Shown: piece after piece, positions 1 through 7,356 of the stretch
How positions within the stretch are numbered: the first letter of the stretch is position 1
How the letters are laid out: each line of letters starts with the position of its first letter
Origin: a bacterium
Lineage (GTDB): Bacteria > Oederibacteriota > JAJYGY01
Length of the DNA stretch: 7,813 bases
Assembly: GCA_021790555.1 (NCBI GenBank)
Contig: JAJYGY010000260.1
Location: 1 to 7,813 of the forward strand
Direction: 5' to 3'
Program-made: the position numbers and the translations under genes
Notes under the pieces: generated by a model
The model's database searches: none
What the model was told of the DNA's origin: nothing
Seen by the model: only the letters and a program-made list of their open reading frames with translations

Positions 1-1
1 C

Positions 2-2479
<2,478 letters not shown>

Positions 2480-2502
2480 ACGGGGTTTCGAAAGGAGTTT
2501 TC

Positions 2503-2997
2503 ATGGAAATCAGGGAATACCGCTCCGGGGATTTCAAGGCCTGCGTGGAGCTGTTTGTCAGGGTTTTCAACGGCGAGCCCTGCAGGGACCAGTGGACCCA
2601 GGAGCGCGCCTCGCAGTACCTGGACGAGGCCGTGCACCGCAGGGGCTTCCTGGGCTACGTGGCCGTGGAGGACGCCTCCGCCCGCCACGGAGCCCAGGCG
2701 GCCCCCCAGGGGCTGATCTTCGGGCACAAGGTGGTTTGGTGGAACGGGGACCAGTTCATGATCCAGATGATGTGCGTGGAGACGGGCACCCAGCGGCGGG
2801 GGGTCGGGTCGGCGCTGCTGAAGCATCTCAAGCGCCAGCTGGACCTCAAGGGCTTCATGCAGATCAACCTGCTCACCCGCTTCCAGGAATGGCCGGCCAG
2901 CTTCTACCGCAAGGCCGGCTTTCTGGAGAGCGAGGATCTCCGCTTCTTCTACTACTTCTACAAGGCCCGCTCCCGGGTGACCCTGCAGGGGCGATGA
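2503..2997 (+). CDS. GNAT-family N-acetyltransferase
   Basis: This 164-residue protein is a single-domain GNAT enzyme predicted to transfer an acetyl group from acetyl-CoA to an amine; the substrate cannot be told from sequence. Motif A, which binds the CoA pyrophosphate, is seen as MCVETGTQRRGVGSALLKHL (residues 90-109) with the Q/R-x-x-G-x-G core QRRGVG (97-102). Motif B is SFYRKAGF (133-140), holding the usual Tyr/Phe near the thioester. The start NGEPCRDQWTQERASQYL recalls aminoglycoside 6'-acetyltransferase-like GNATs, but that is not enough to call resistance. The ATG is preceded by AAAGGAG (2491-2497) at 5-nt spacing. The gene lies 23 bp after clpB on the same strand, so co-transcription is plausible. 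It converges with the PAS gene, the stops being 7 bp apart. A region rich in Ala, His and Gln at 58-69 looks like a loop insertion. Confidence 0.9.
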   Translation: MEIREYRSGDFKACVELFVRVFNGEPCRDQWTQERASQYLDEAVHRRGFLGYVAVEDASARHGAQAAPQGLIFGHKVVWWNGDQFMIQMMCVETGTQRRGVGSALLKHLKRQLDLKGFMQINLLTRFQEWPASFYRKAGFLESEDLRFFYYFYKARSRVTLQGR

Positions 2998-3020
2998 GGG
3001 CTCCTCAGGCCGCCTGCAGG
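2982..3020. terminator. Symmetric dyad centred between two convergent stop codons
   Basis: Two copies of CCTGCAGG (2982-2989 and 3013-3020) flank an inner hairpin TGAGG-GCT-CCTCA (2995-2999, 3003-3007). The inner arms contain the TGA stop of the acetyltransferase and the stop of the PAS gene on the other strand. The dyad axis is base 3001, and 14 of 19 paired positions match. The position suggests a bidirectional transcription end or mRNA-stabilising hairpin. Neither strand has a T-tract after it, so it is not a classical intrinsic terminator. Each CCTGCAGG is itself palindromic, which makes pairing partly a chance outcome. Confidence 0.35.
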
Positions 3021-4060
3021 CCCGCCACCAGGCCCTGGGCCGCCTGGCGGGCGGGCAGGATGTCGTCGGGCAGGCCGGCCGGGCGGGCGGCCGCGGGGTC
3101 CCCCGCGCCGGAGGCCTCCTCAAAGCTCAGGGGCGAGAGAAGGGCCAGGACCCCCAGCATCGAGCCGTCCGAATTCCGAACCTGGAAGGTGTTGAGCTTC
3201 ATCTGCCAGGCCTGGCTTCCCTCGGCCGGGGGCATGTCCACCAGGCTGGGGTCGTCGCTGGGCTTGACCATGCACTTCCACAGGGGCTGGACCAGCTTGG
3301 AGAAGGAGGCCTGGCCCACCAGGGGGCGGCGCAGGATGTTCTCGCGCCGGATCCCGAAGCAGTACTCGGCCATGTGGTTGCAGATGCGCACCACGCCCTT
3401 GCGGTCGATCATGATCGCCGCCGTGGGGAGGGCGTCGAAGAGGGCCATCATGTCCTGGGCGATCTCGGCCATCTCCACGAAGCTCGCCTTCAGCTGGTCG
3501 GAAAGCAGGTGCTTGCTGGCCACCAGCATCTTGCGGCTGAGGATTTCGGCGCGGGTCTCGTTGGCCAGCAGGCCGGAATGCATGCAGCTGATGAACAGGA
3601 AGGGCAGCAGCAGCAGGTCCGAGCCGTCGCCGAAGTTGAAGGCGGTCCCGGCCTGGGCCCTCAGGCCCAGGTAGACCAGGCTCAGCACCAGGGCGATGGA
3701 GAAGGAAAGCGAGAGGCGCTCGGCCAGGGCGCCCATGAAGATCCCCAGGAACAGCACCATCACCAGGTCGGCCCGCATCAGGCCCAGGGACCACAGCCCC
3801 AGCAGGATGAGGTTGAGGTCCAGCAGGAATAGGGCGTTGACCAGCCGCATGCCTTCGAAGGCCTTGGCGGGCAGGAACCAGAGCACGGCCTGGCTGAGGC
3901 TCAGGGCCAGCAGCAGGCCCTCGCCCCAGGCCTGGTCCACGGTGTGGGTTTGCAGGTGGTAGACCAGGTCGGCTCCCAGCCATATGAAAAGAAGCCAGCG
4001 GAACAGGAAAAAGGTCCTTTTCCTCACCTTAAGCGGATTGAGCTCTTCGGCGTTCCCCAT
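3005..4060 (-). CDS. Six-helix membrane protein with a PAS domain and no output domain
   Basis: The 351-residue product (numbered from the ATG at 4060) begins with a basic stretch, then has about six hydrophobic segments near residues 17-35, 47-64, 73-91, 96-113, 118-134 and 147-166. A short helical linker (170-195) follows, then a PAS domain at about 200-310. PAS-like features are DALPTAAIMIDRKGVVRICN, the NHMAEYCFGI helix and the closing strands around WQMKLNTFQVRNSDGSMLGV. After it there is only an Ala/Pro-rich tail of about 40 residues. No HisKA, HATPase, GGDEF, EAL or HAMP domain is visible, so this resembles the sensor half of a kinase or cyclase standing alone. It probably senses a small ligand or redox state in or at the inner membrane and would need a partner protein (inference). 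It converges with the acetyltransferase gene, and its own leader has promoter-like signals. No family name is assigned. Confidence 0.83.
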   Translation of the reverse strand: MGNAEELNPLKVRKRTFFLFRWLLFIWLGADLVYHLQTHTVDQAWGEGLLLALSLSQAVLWFLPAKAFEGMRLVNALFLLDLNLILLGLWSLGLMRADLVMVLFLGIFMGALAERLSLSFSIALVLSLVYLGLRAQAGTAFNFGDGSDLLLLPFLFISCMHSGLLANETRAEILSRKMLVASKHLLSDQLKASFVEMAEIAQDMMALFDALPTAAIMIDRKGVVRICNHMAEYCFGIRRENILRRPLVGQASFSKLVQPLWKCMVKPSDDPSLVDMPPAEGSQAWQMKLNTFQVRNSDGSMLGVLALLSPLSFEEASGAGDPAAARPAGLPDDILPARQAAQGLVAGLQAA

Positions 4061-4067
4061 GGCCATG

Positions 4068-4074
4068 CCTCCTC
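4068..4074 (-). promoter_or_regulatory. Ribosome binding site that decides the PAS-gene start
   Basis: The minus strand reads GAGGAGG followed by C and then two in-frame ATGs, at 4066 and 4060. The first ATG lies only 1 nt from the Shine-Dalgarno core, too close for initiation. The second, at 4060, has a normal 7-nt spacing. The start is therefore placed at 4060 and the protein begins MGNAEEL. Confidence 0.75.
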
Positions 4075-4092
4075 GTTTCAGTGAAGGTTCCC

Positions 4093-4120
4093 ATTCAAGA
4101 AGTATTCATCCTTCTCGAAT
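4093..4120 (-). repeat. Inverted repeat (10-N8-10) in the leader of the PAS gene
   Basis: The arms ATTCAAGAAG (4093-4102) and CTTCTCGAAT (4111-4120) match at 9 of 10 positions around the 8-bp spacer TATTCATC. In minus-strand RNA the single mismatch becomes a G-U pair, so a full 10-bp hairpin can form about 33 nt before the start codon. There is no T-tract after it. It abuts the sigma-54-like element and lies downstream of the sigma-70-like element. It is either an operator for a dimeric regulator or a 5'-leader hairpin. It does not match CIRCE. Confidence 0.5.
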
Positions 4121-4136
4121 GCAGGAAGCATGCCAG
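4120..4136 (-). promoter_or_regulatory. Candidate sigma-54 promoter (-24/-12) for the PAS gene
   Basis: On the minus strand CTGGCATGCTTCCTGCA has the GG and GC doublets at the spacing of the sigma-54 consensus TGGCACG-N4-TTGC, with two substitutions. Transcription would start near 4110, about 50 nt before the ATG at 4060. No upstream activator site was identified, and a 15-base match can arise by chance in GC-rich DNA, so this stays tentative. Confidence 0.3.
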
Positions 4137-4150
4137 CGCAAAAGCGTTGA

Positions 4151-4178
4151 TTTATAGTAGGTTTTTGGGATCTGCCAG
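4151..4178 (-). promoter_or_regulatory. Candidate sigma-70 promoter for the PAS gene
   Basis: The minus strand has CTGGCA (4178-4173), a 16-bp spacer and TATAAA (4156-4151), matching the -35 at 4 of 6 and the -10 at 5 of 6 positions. It sits in the most AT-rich part of the window. A start near 4144 would leave a leader of about 84 nt containing the 4093-4120 hairpin. It competes with the sigma-54-like element as the explanation for PAS-gene expression. Confidence 0.35.
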
Positions 4179-4245
4179 GGGGAATGTGGCAGGGCTTCCT
4201 GGATGTGGGGAAGGCTTTCCTTTTCAAGATTTCAAAAGACGGAAA

Positions 4246-4884
4246 TCAGCCGCGCTCGCCTTTCATCCAATTTTCATAGCTGATGCGCGGAATCTTCAAA
4301 AAGGCGTCCCGGGTTCGGACGTAATTGCCGGTGCCGTTCATGCGGCCGATGGCATGCAGGTCCTCGGAAAGGATGTAGGGCCCCTGGGGGTCCACGAAGC
4401 GGTCCTCCACGAAGGCCGCCAGGACCCGGCCCAGGATGATGCGCCCGCGGCCCGGCGTGAGGACCTGCCAGAGGCGGCATTCCATGGCCGCGTGGGCCTG
4501 GCGGATCCTGGGCGTGGAAACCAGGGAACCGGGCTCGGCCTCCAGGCCGGCCTGCTTCAGCTCGCTGACCCCGGCCGGGAAGTCCACGGCGCAGGCGTTC
4601 ATGGCCTGGGCCAGGTCCTCGCTGACCACGTTGACCACGAACTCGCCCGCGCGCTCGATGTTGCGGGCCGTGTCCTTGGGTTCCCCCTGGGGCCCCCGGT
4701 CGGCCAGGCCAAGGCCCAGGATGGGCGGGTCGAGGCAGAGGTAGTTGTAGGCGCTGAAGGGCGCGGCGTTGACGCTGCCGTCCTCGTTGAGCGTGGTGAC
4801 CAGGGCGATGGGCCGCGGCGCCACCAGGCCGATGACCAGGTTGTAGGCCTGGCGCGGGGGGATTTTTTCGAAGTCGAAGAGCAT
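4246..4884 (-). CDS. Flavin reductase-like FMN-binding protein (DIM6/NTAB type)
   Basis: The 212-residue product fits the flavin reductase-like domain family. These cytosolic proteins bind FMN and typically use NAD(P)H to reduce flavin or another acceptor; the actual acceptor here is unknown. Supporting stretches are PRPIALVTTLNEDGSVNAAP (residues 23-42), the FMN-binding start of the split beta-barrel, then SAYNYLCLDPPILGLGL, then KDTARNIERAGEFVVNVV (70-87). After these come AHAAMECRLWQVL and GRIILGRVLAAFVEDRFVD, and the closing IGRMNGTGNYVRTRDAF (179-195). The ATG at 4884 is chosen because homology begins there and GGAG lies 5 nt upstream. The frame stays open upstream to 5202, but that extension is Arg/Pro/Gly-rich and not protein-like. 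The gene stands alone between two structured non-coding gaps. No clear promoter was found, and no intrinsic terminator follows. Confidence 0.9.
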   Translation of the reverse strand: MLFDFEKIPPRQAYNLVIGLVAPRPIALVTTLNEDGSVNAAPFSAYNYLCLDPPILGLGLADRGPQGEPKDTARNIERAGEFVVNVVSEDLAQAMNACAVDFPAGVSELKQAGLEAEPGSLVSTPRIRQAHAAMECRLWQVLTPGRGRIILGRVLAAFVEDRFVDPQGPYILSEDLHAIGRMNGTGNYVRTRDAFLKIPRISYENWMKGERG

Positions 4885-4925
4885 GGCTGCTCCGGATGAA
4901 ATGCCGGGAGGGAATGTCGCGTCTA

Positions 4926-5166
4926 GGCCAGGCCTGGGCCCAAGCCGCCCTCCTGGACCTGCTCGGGCCTTGTCTCCAGTTTCCGGGTATCTTGACGCAA
5001 GGGCCGGTGCCGCCTTGGAGGCGGTTTTGTCATCATGGTGTGGCTGTCTGCAACGGCCCCTCGACGGCCTTTGGATCCCTGCCAGTGAAACAAGGGGTGC
5101 CCCGCGGCCCCTCCCGCCCGCGGCCCTGCGCCTTTCCATCCGGCCGGCTTGGGCCCAGGCCCGGCC
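4926..5166. repeat. 22-bp inverted repeat pair bounding about 197 bp
   Basis: The left arm (4926-4947) and the reverse complement of the right arm (5145-5166) agree at 21 of 22 bases; the shared core is GGCCTGGGCCCAAGCCG. Each arm is itself a near-palindrome around TGGGCCCA. Two readings fit: terminal inverted repeats of a small non-autonomous element (241 bp), or two widely spaced sites for one DNA-binding protein. No target-site duplication is evident at the edges, and there is no transposase nearby. Confidence 0.6.
5010..5028 (+). terminator. Short plus-strand terminator-like hairpin
   Basis: CCGCC (5010-5014), loop TTGGA and GGCGG (5020-5024) are followed by TTTT on the plus strand. The stem is short (5 bp) but all G-C. 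No plus-strand gene lies upstream, because the flanking genes run the other way. It would therefore end either an unannotated small RNA or antisense transcription into the gap, or it is a chance structure. Confidence 0.4.
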
Positions 5167-5195
5167 AATTCCCCCACATCGACGCGGAGTCAGAT

Positions 5196-5801
5196 TTAGC
5201 AACCGCTATGGCATTTTTCAATCTGGAACTGATCCTTCCACTCCTCTCCCAAAGGGTCTTTGATGTCCATATAAATGGTCGGATAGATGGGGGTCGCGTT
5301 GGCGCCGCCGGCGATGGTGCCGTTGTAGTAAAATTGGAAGCTCCAGGTCGGCGAATAAATGATGTTGACGCCGCTGGAGACGAATCCTTGTTCACCCATC
5401 CAGGTGCTTCCGCTATTGGCCGGAAGTTCCACGCCCTGGCTGCCGAAAAAGCCGAGCTGCTGGGTCGTGGTCGGAGAAGGATCCGTGGGCGCGGGGACGA
5501 ACGCCACATGGGTGTCGCTGGAGCTGAAGACCACCGTCACGACCCCATAGGTGGACGACCCGCCGGTGTTGGCAAGGTACACGGAGACGTGGTCAGTATA
5601 GGCGGATCCATCCCCGTCCAGGCCGTCCTGGGCGTAGGAGCTGTAGGACATGCGGGGAGGTCCGATTTCCTTGTTGAACAGCTCCTTGCTGTACAGGCCG
5701 ATGGGGCCGTGGTCCGTGCAGCCGGTGAGGGCCAGCAGCGCGAAAAGCGCGCAGACGGCCAGGGGGCCATTCCAGGTTCCGGCGAAATCCCTTAATTTCA
5801 T
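5196..5801 (-). CDS. Predicted lipoprotein of unknown function
   Basis: The 201-residue product starts MKLRDF, has a hydrophobic core (PLAVCALFALLALTGC) and a lipobox LTGC with the lipidated Cys at residue 28, so it should be processed by Lgt and signal peptidase II. The mature part is rich in Ser, Thr, Gly, Tyr and Asp with alternating hydrophobic residues (DHVSVYLANTGGSSTYGVVT, WSFQFYYNGTIAGGANATP), suggesting a beta-sandwich. It ends KCHSGC, two Cys that could form a disulfide. No family was recognised. The ATG at 5801 is preferred over the TTG at 5804 because GGGAGGA (5807-5813) lies 5 nt upstream of it. That ATG overlaps the stop of the barrel gene in TGATG, so the two should be translationally coupled. 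Its codon use is less extreme in GC than its neighbours, for example many Tyr, Asn and Lys codons. It probably partners the barrel protein at the outer membrane (inference). Confidence 0.85.
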   Translation of the reverse strand: MKLRDFAGTWNGPLAVCALFALLALTGCTDHGPIGLYSKELFNKEIGPPRMSYSSYAQDGLDGDGSAYTDHVSVYLANTGGSSTYGVVTVVFSSSDTHVAFVPAPTDPSPTTTQQLGFFGSQGVELPANSGSTWMGEQGFVSSGVNIIYSPTWSFQFYYNGTIAGGANATPIYPTIYMDIKDPLGEEWKDQFQIEKCHSGC

Positions 5802-7084
5802 CAAAATCCTCCCAAGGAGCCCGGCAGGCTTCGGCCTTCCAGGTCGGCGGGCTCGCCGCCTCCGTCGGAATCACCGTCCGCCCGGCCGGCCGGCTGGGCC
5901 GTGCCGCCGCCCCCGCCGCCGAAGATGAAGTCGTAATAGGCCCCCAGGCTCACCATGTTGTTGGCGTTGTCCGAGGCGAAGAAGTCGTTGGAATAGTGCA
6001 GGTCCAGGCCCCAGGGCCCTTGGTGCACCTTCAGGCCCAGCGTCCCCAGGAAGCTGTCGTTGCCGAAGGAGACGCCGTACTGCGAGGGCAGGTTGTTGTC
6101 CACCACGTTGATGCTCTCCAGCCGGGTTCCCAGGCCCCCGTAGGCCACCAGCCAGCGGCCCAGGCGCAGGGGATAGGTGGCCTCCAGGGTGATGCCGACG
6201 CCGTAGAGCGAATTGATGTTGCTGAGGTTGACGCTGTGGACGTACCAGTAGTCGATCTGGGCGTCCAGGATGCCGGCCCAGCCGGCCTCCAGGTAGGCGC
6301 CGTTGACCACGCCGATGACGTTTTCAAAGGTGCTGTTGCGGGGGAAGAAGCGCCGCTCCCCCAGCTCCAGGCTGACGCAGGAGAAGTCCGGCACGGGGCG
6401 CAGGACAGGTGGCATCTTCACCGGCGCGGGTGGCGGGGTGGGCGTGGGCGGGCCGACCACCTGCACGTAACCCTGGGGTTGGGTGCCGGCGATGGGGTTG
6501 AGCTCGTTGGGGCCCAGATAGGAGGCCGGGAAGCTCTCCCTGCCTTCCCACAGCAGCTTGCCGTCGTAGCAGCGCAGCAGGCGGACGTGCAGCAGGACCT
6601 GGCTTCCCTGGGACGCGTAGGTGCCGGTGAGCAGGGCGTCGGCGTTGAGGTCCTGGCCGAAGCGCTCCAGCGTGGCGGGCTTGTCCAGGTCGGTGGAATC
6701 GCCCTGCATCCCCTGCAGTTCCGTGTAGACCCGGGAAGACTTGGCCACCTTGAAGGAGGTGTCGGTGCGGATGGCGTCGGAAAGGTCCTTCTCCAGGCGC
6801 AGGCAGAAGACCGAGCGTTCGCGGCTGTCCTTTTCGCGGAACTGGGCCACGGCCAGGCTCTGGATGCCGGAGCCGGAAAGGCCGGAGATGATCGAGTTGA
6901 CCACGTCGATCACGCAGGCCCCGTAGCTGGAAGGGGAGGAGGCCTGGCTGGCCGAGTCCGCGTCCGCGGCGTGGCGGGCCGCCTGGAGGCAGGCGGGGCC
7001 CAGAAGGAGCAGCGCCGCCAGGCCGGCCGGCAGGGCCGCCCGGAGGAGGCCGCGCGTGGCCGGATGCTTGGGTTTCAGGTTCAA
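5801..7084 (-). CDS. FlgO-like domain fused to an outer-membrane beta-barrel
   Basis: The 427-residue product has a signal peptide (KPKHPATRGLLR, then GLAALLLLGPA; cleavage probably near residue 35). Residues about 56-190 resemble the FlgO/CsgG/TolB-N type periplasmic fold: SGIQSLAVAQFREKDS, VFCLRLEKDLSDAIRTDTSF, then LNADALLTGTYASQGSQVLL and VRLLRCYDGKLLWEG. A Pro-rich linker follows (211-232). Residues about 235-388 alternate polar and hydrophobic residues with aromatics, as in an eight-strand outer-membrane barrel, ending YYDFIF like a beta-signal. An unusual Gly/Asp-rich tail of about 39 residues comes after that. The start is the TTG at 7084 with AAAGGCGG 5 nt upstream; no ATG or GTG precedes the signal peptide, and the open frame to 7564 crosses the terminator and repeats. 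The role is unknown; FlgO relatives act at the outer membrane in flagellar or curli contexts, but no flagellar genes are seen here. Confidence 0.83.
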   Translation of the reverse strand: MNLKPKHPATRGLLRAALPAGLAALLLLGPACLQAARHAADADSASQASSPSSYGACVIDVVNSIISGLSGSGIQSLAVAQFREKDSRERSVFCLRLEKDLSDAIRTDTSFKVAKSSRVYTELQGMQGDSTDLDKPATLERFGQDLNADALLTGTYASQGSQVLLHVRLLRCYDGKLLWEGRESFPASYLGPNELNPIAGTQPQGYVQVVGPPTPTPPPAPVKMPPVLRPVPDFSCVSLELGERRFFPRNSTFENVIGVVNGAYLEAGWAGILDAQIDYWYVHSVNLSNINSLYGVGITLEATYPLRLGRWLVAYGGLGTRLESINVVDNNLPSQYGVSFGNDSFLGTLGLKVHQGPWGLDLHYSNDFFASDNANNMVSLGAYYDFIFGGGGGGTAQPAGRADGDSDGGGEPADLEGRSLPGSLGGF

Positions 7085-7089
7085 GAGTG

Positions 7090-7097
7090 CCGCCTTT
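7090..7097 (-). promoter_or_regulatory. Ribosome binding site supporting a TTG start
   Basis: The minus strand reads AAAGGCGG, one mismatch from AAAGGAGG, 5 nt before TTG at 7084. The following codons read straight into a signal peptide. No alternative start codon with a better site is present before the signal peptide. Confidence 0.65.
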
Positions 7098-7144
7098 CTG
7101 TTCGCGGGAGCGGGAAGCCGGGATCGACGGTCGGGCGCCTCCCC

Positions 7145-7174
7145 AAAAAAACGGGACCCATGATAAGGTCCCGT
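7145..7174 (-). terminator. Intrinsic terminator after the Trp-rich gene
   Basis: On the minus strand ACGGGACC, an 8-nt loop (TTATCATG) and GGTCCCGT form a perfect 8-bp stem followed at once by seven T. It lies about 175 nt beyond the stop of the Trp-rich gene and 60 bp before the barrel gene, so it should separate the two transcripts. The loop also carries the -10 of a promoter, so the same dyad could act as an operator instead. Confidence 0.85.
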
Positions 7175-7188
7175 CTGGTTCGCGTCAA
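7160..7188 (-). promoter_or_regulatory. Near-consensus sigma-70 promoter for the barrel-lipoprotein operon
   Basis: The minus strand has TTGACG (7188-7183), exactly 17 bp, then TATCAT (7165-7160), each 5 of 6 to consensus. Transcription should begin around 7152-7154, giving a leader of about 70 nt before the TTG start. The -10 lies in the loop of the terminator hairpin and the start point lies in its 3' arm. RNA begun here contains only part of the stem and would escape termination. Confidence 0.7.
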
Positions 7189-7204
7189 CAAATTGAAGGG
7201 AACA

Positions 7205-7230
7205 CGGTAGGGCCGCAAGGAACAAACGGC
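7205..7230. repeat. REP-like repeat, copy 1 (partial)
   Basis: These 26 bases are identical to 7323-7348, 118 bp away: core CGGTAGGGCCG, then CAAGGAACAAA, then CGGC. This copy lacks the second half of the closing arm, so only GCCG/CGGC can pair. CGCCAGTCG follows at 7238-7246, and the same nonamer follows copy 2 at 7354-7362. This points to an old tandem duplication rather than two independent insertions (inference). Confidence 0.8.
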
Positions 7231-7236
7231 GAAGAA

Positions 7237-7323
7237 GCGCCAGTCGCCACGGCCAGCCCGGTTGTGCGACGCCGTTGCCAGCCTTTGGCTGCCAACGGCG
7301 CGCGGCTGGCCTGCTCCTGGCGC
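7237..7323. repeat. Nested imperfect inverted repeat (87 bp)
   Basis: From outside in, the paired arms are GCGCCAG/CTGGCGC (7237-7243, 7317-7323), GGCCAGCC/GGCTGGCC (7251-7258, 7304-7311), CGCCGTTG/CAACGGCG (7270-7277, 7293-7300) and CAGCC/GGCTG (7279-7283, 7287-7291), around a TTT loop. That is 28 base pairs in one register, separated by unpaired bulges. It fills the space between the two 26-bp repeats and would fold strongly as RNA in the 3' region of the Trp-rich gene transcript. There is no open reading frame that looks like protein across it. Confidence 0.7.
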
Positions 7324-7356
7324 GGTAGGGCCGCAAGGAACAAACGGCCCTACCGC
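7322..7356. repeat. REP-like hairpin, copy 2 (complete), overlapping a stop codon
   Basis: GCGGTAGGGCCG (7322-7333) and CGGCCCTACCGC (7345-7356) form a perfect 12-bp stem around an 11-nt loop. The first 26 bases after GC match copy 1. The TAG stop of the Trp-rich gene (7352-7350) is part of the right arm. The GTAGGG...CCCTAC form resembles the GTAG-headed palindromic units known as REP sequences; that family assignment is inference. Confidence 0.75.

Larger units (their letters stand above)
4885..5195. other. 311-bp non-coding gap rich in secondary structure
   Basis: This gap separates the flavin reductase start from the lipoprotein stop; both genes are on the minus strand. It holds a 22-bp inverted repeat pair, a plus-strand terminator-like hairpin (5010-5028), a GC hairpin GGCCGG...CCGGCC (5142-5147, 5161-5166) just after the lipoprotein stop, and a CCGCGG pair near 5102-5124. 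The frames open here have Pro/Arg/Gly-rich composition typical of GC-rich noise. I checked for FMN and cyclic-di-GMP riboswitch cores and recognised none. No convincing -35/-10 pair for the flavin reductase was found. Confidence 0.6.

Noticed and set aside
2503..2997. Calling the acetyltransferase an aminoglycoside resistance enzyme
   Set aside because: Only a loose resemblance at the N-terminus; GNAT substrates cannot be read from motifs A and B.
4172..4192. Hairpin CTGCCA-N9-TGGCAG as a terminator of the flavin reductase gene
   Set aside because: The stem is only 6 bp, with no T-tract on the minus strand.
4940..5060. Riboswitch (FMN or cyclic-di-GMP type) in the flavin reductase leader
   Set aside because: Strings such as GACGCAA and CAAAACC caught the eye, but their order and pairing do not match either consensus core.
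4246..5202. 318-residue extended start for the flavin reductase gene
   Set aside because: The extra 106 codons are Arg/Pro/Gly-rich noise crossing the inverted repeats; family homology and a Shine-Dalgarno both point to the ATG at 4884.
5996..7210. 404-residue plus-strand open frame
   Set aside because: It is antisense to the barrel gene, of Val/Gly/Gln/Ala/His-rich composition, and has no recognisable domain; a shadow of the GC-rich codon pattern.
7205..7348. CRISPR array from the 26-bp repeat
   Set aside because: There are only two copies, the spacing is too long (92 bp between them) and filled by an inverted repeat, and no cas genes are present.
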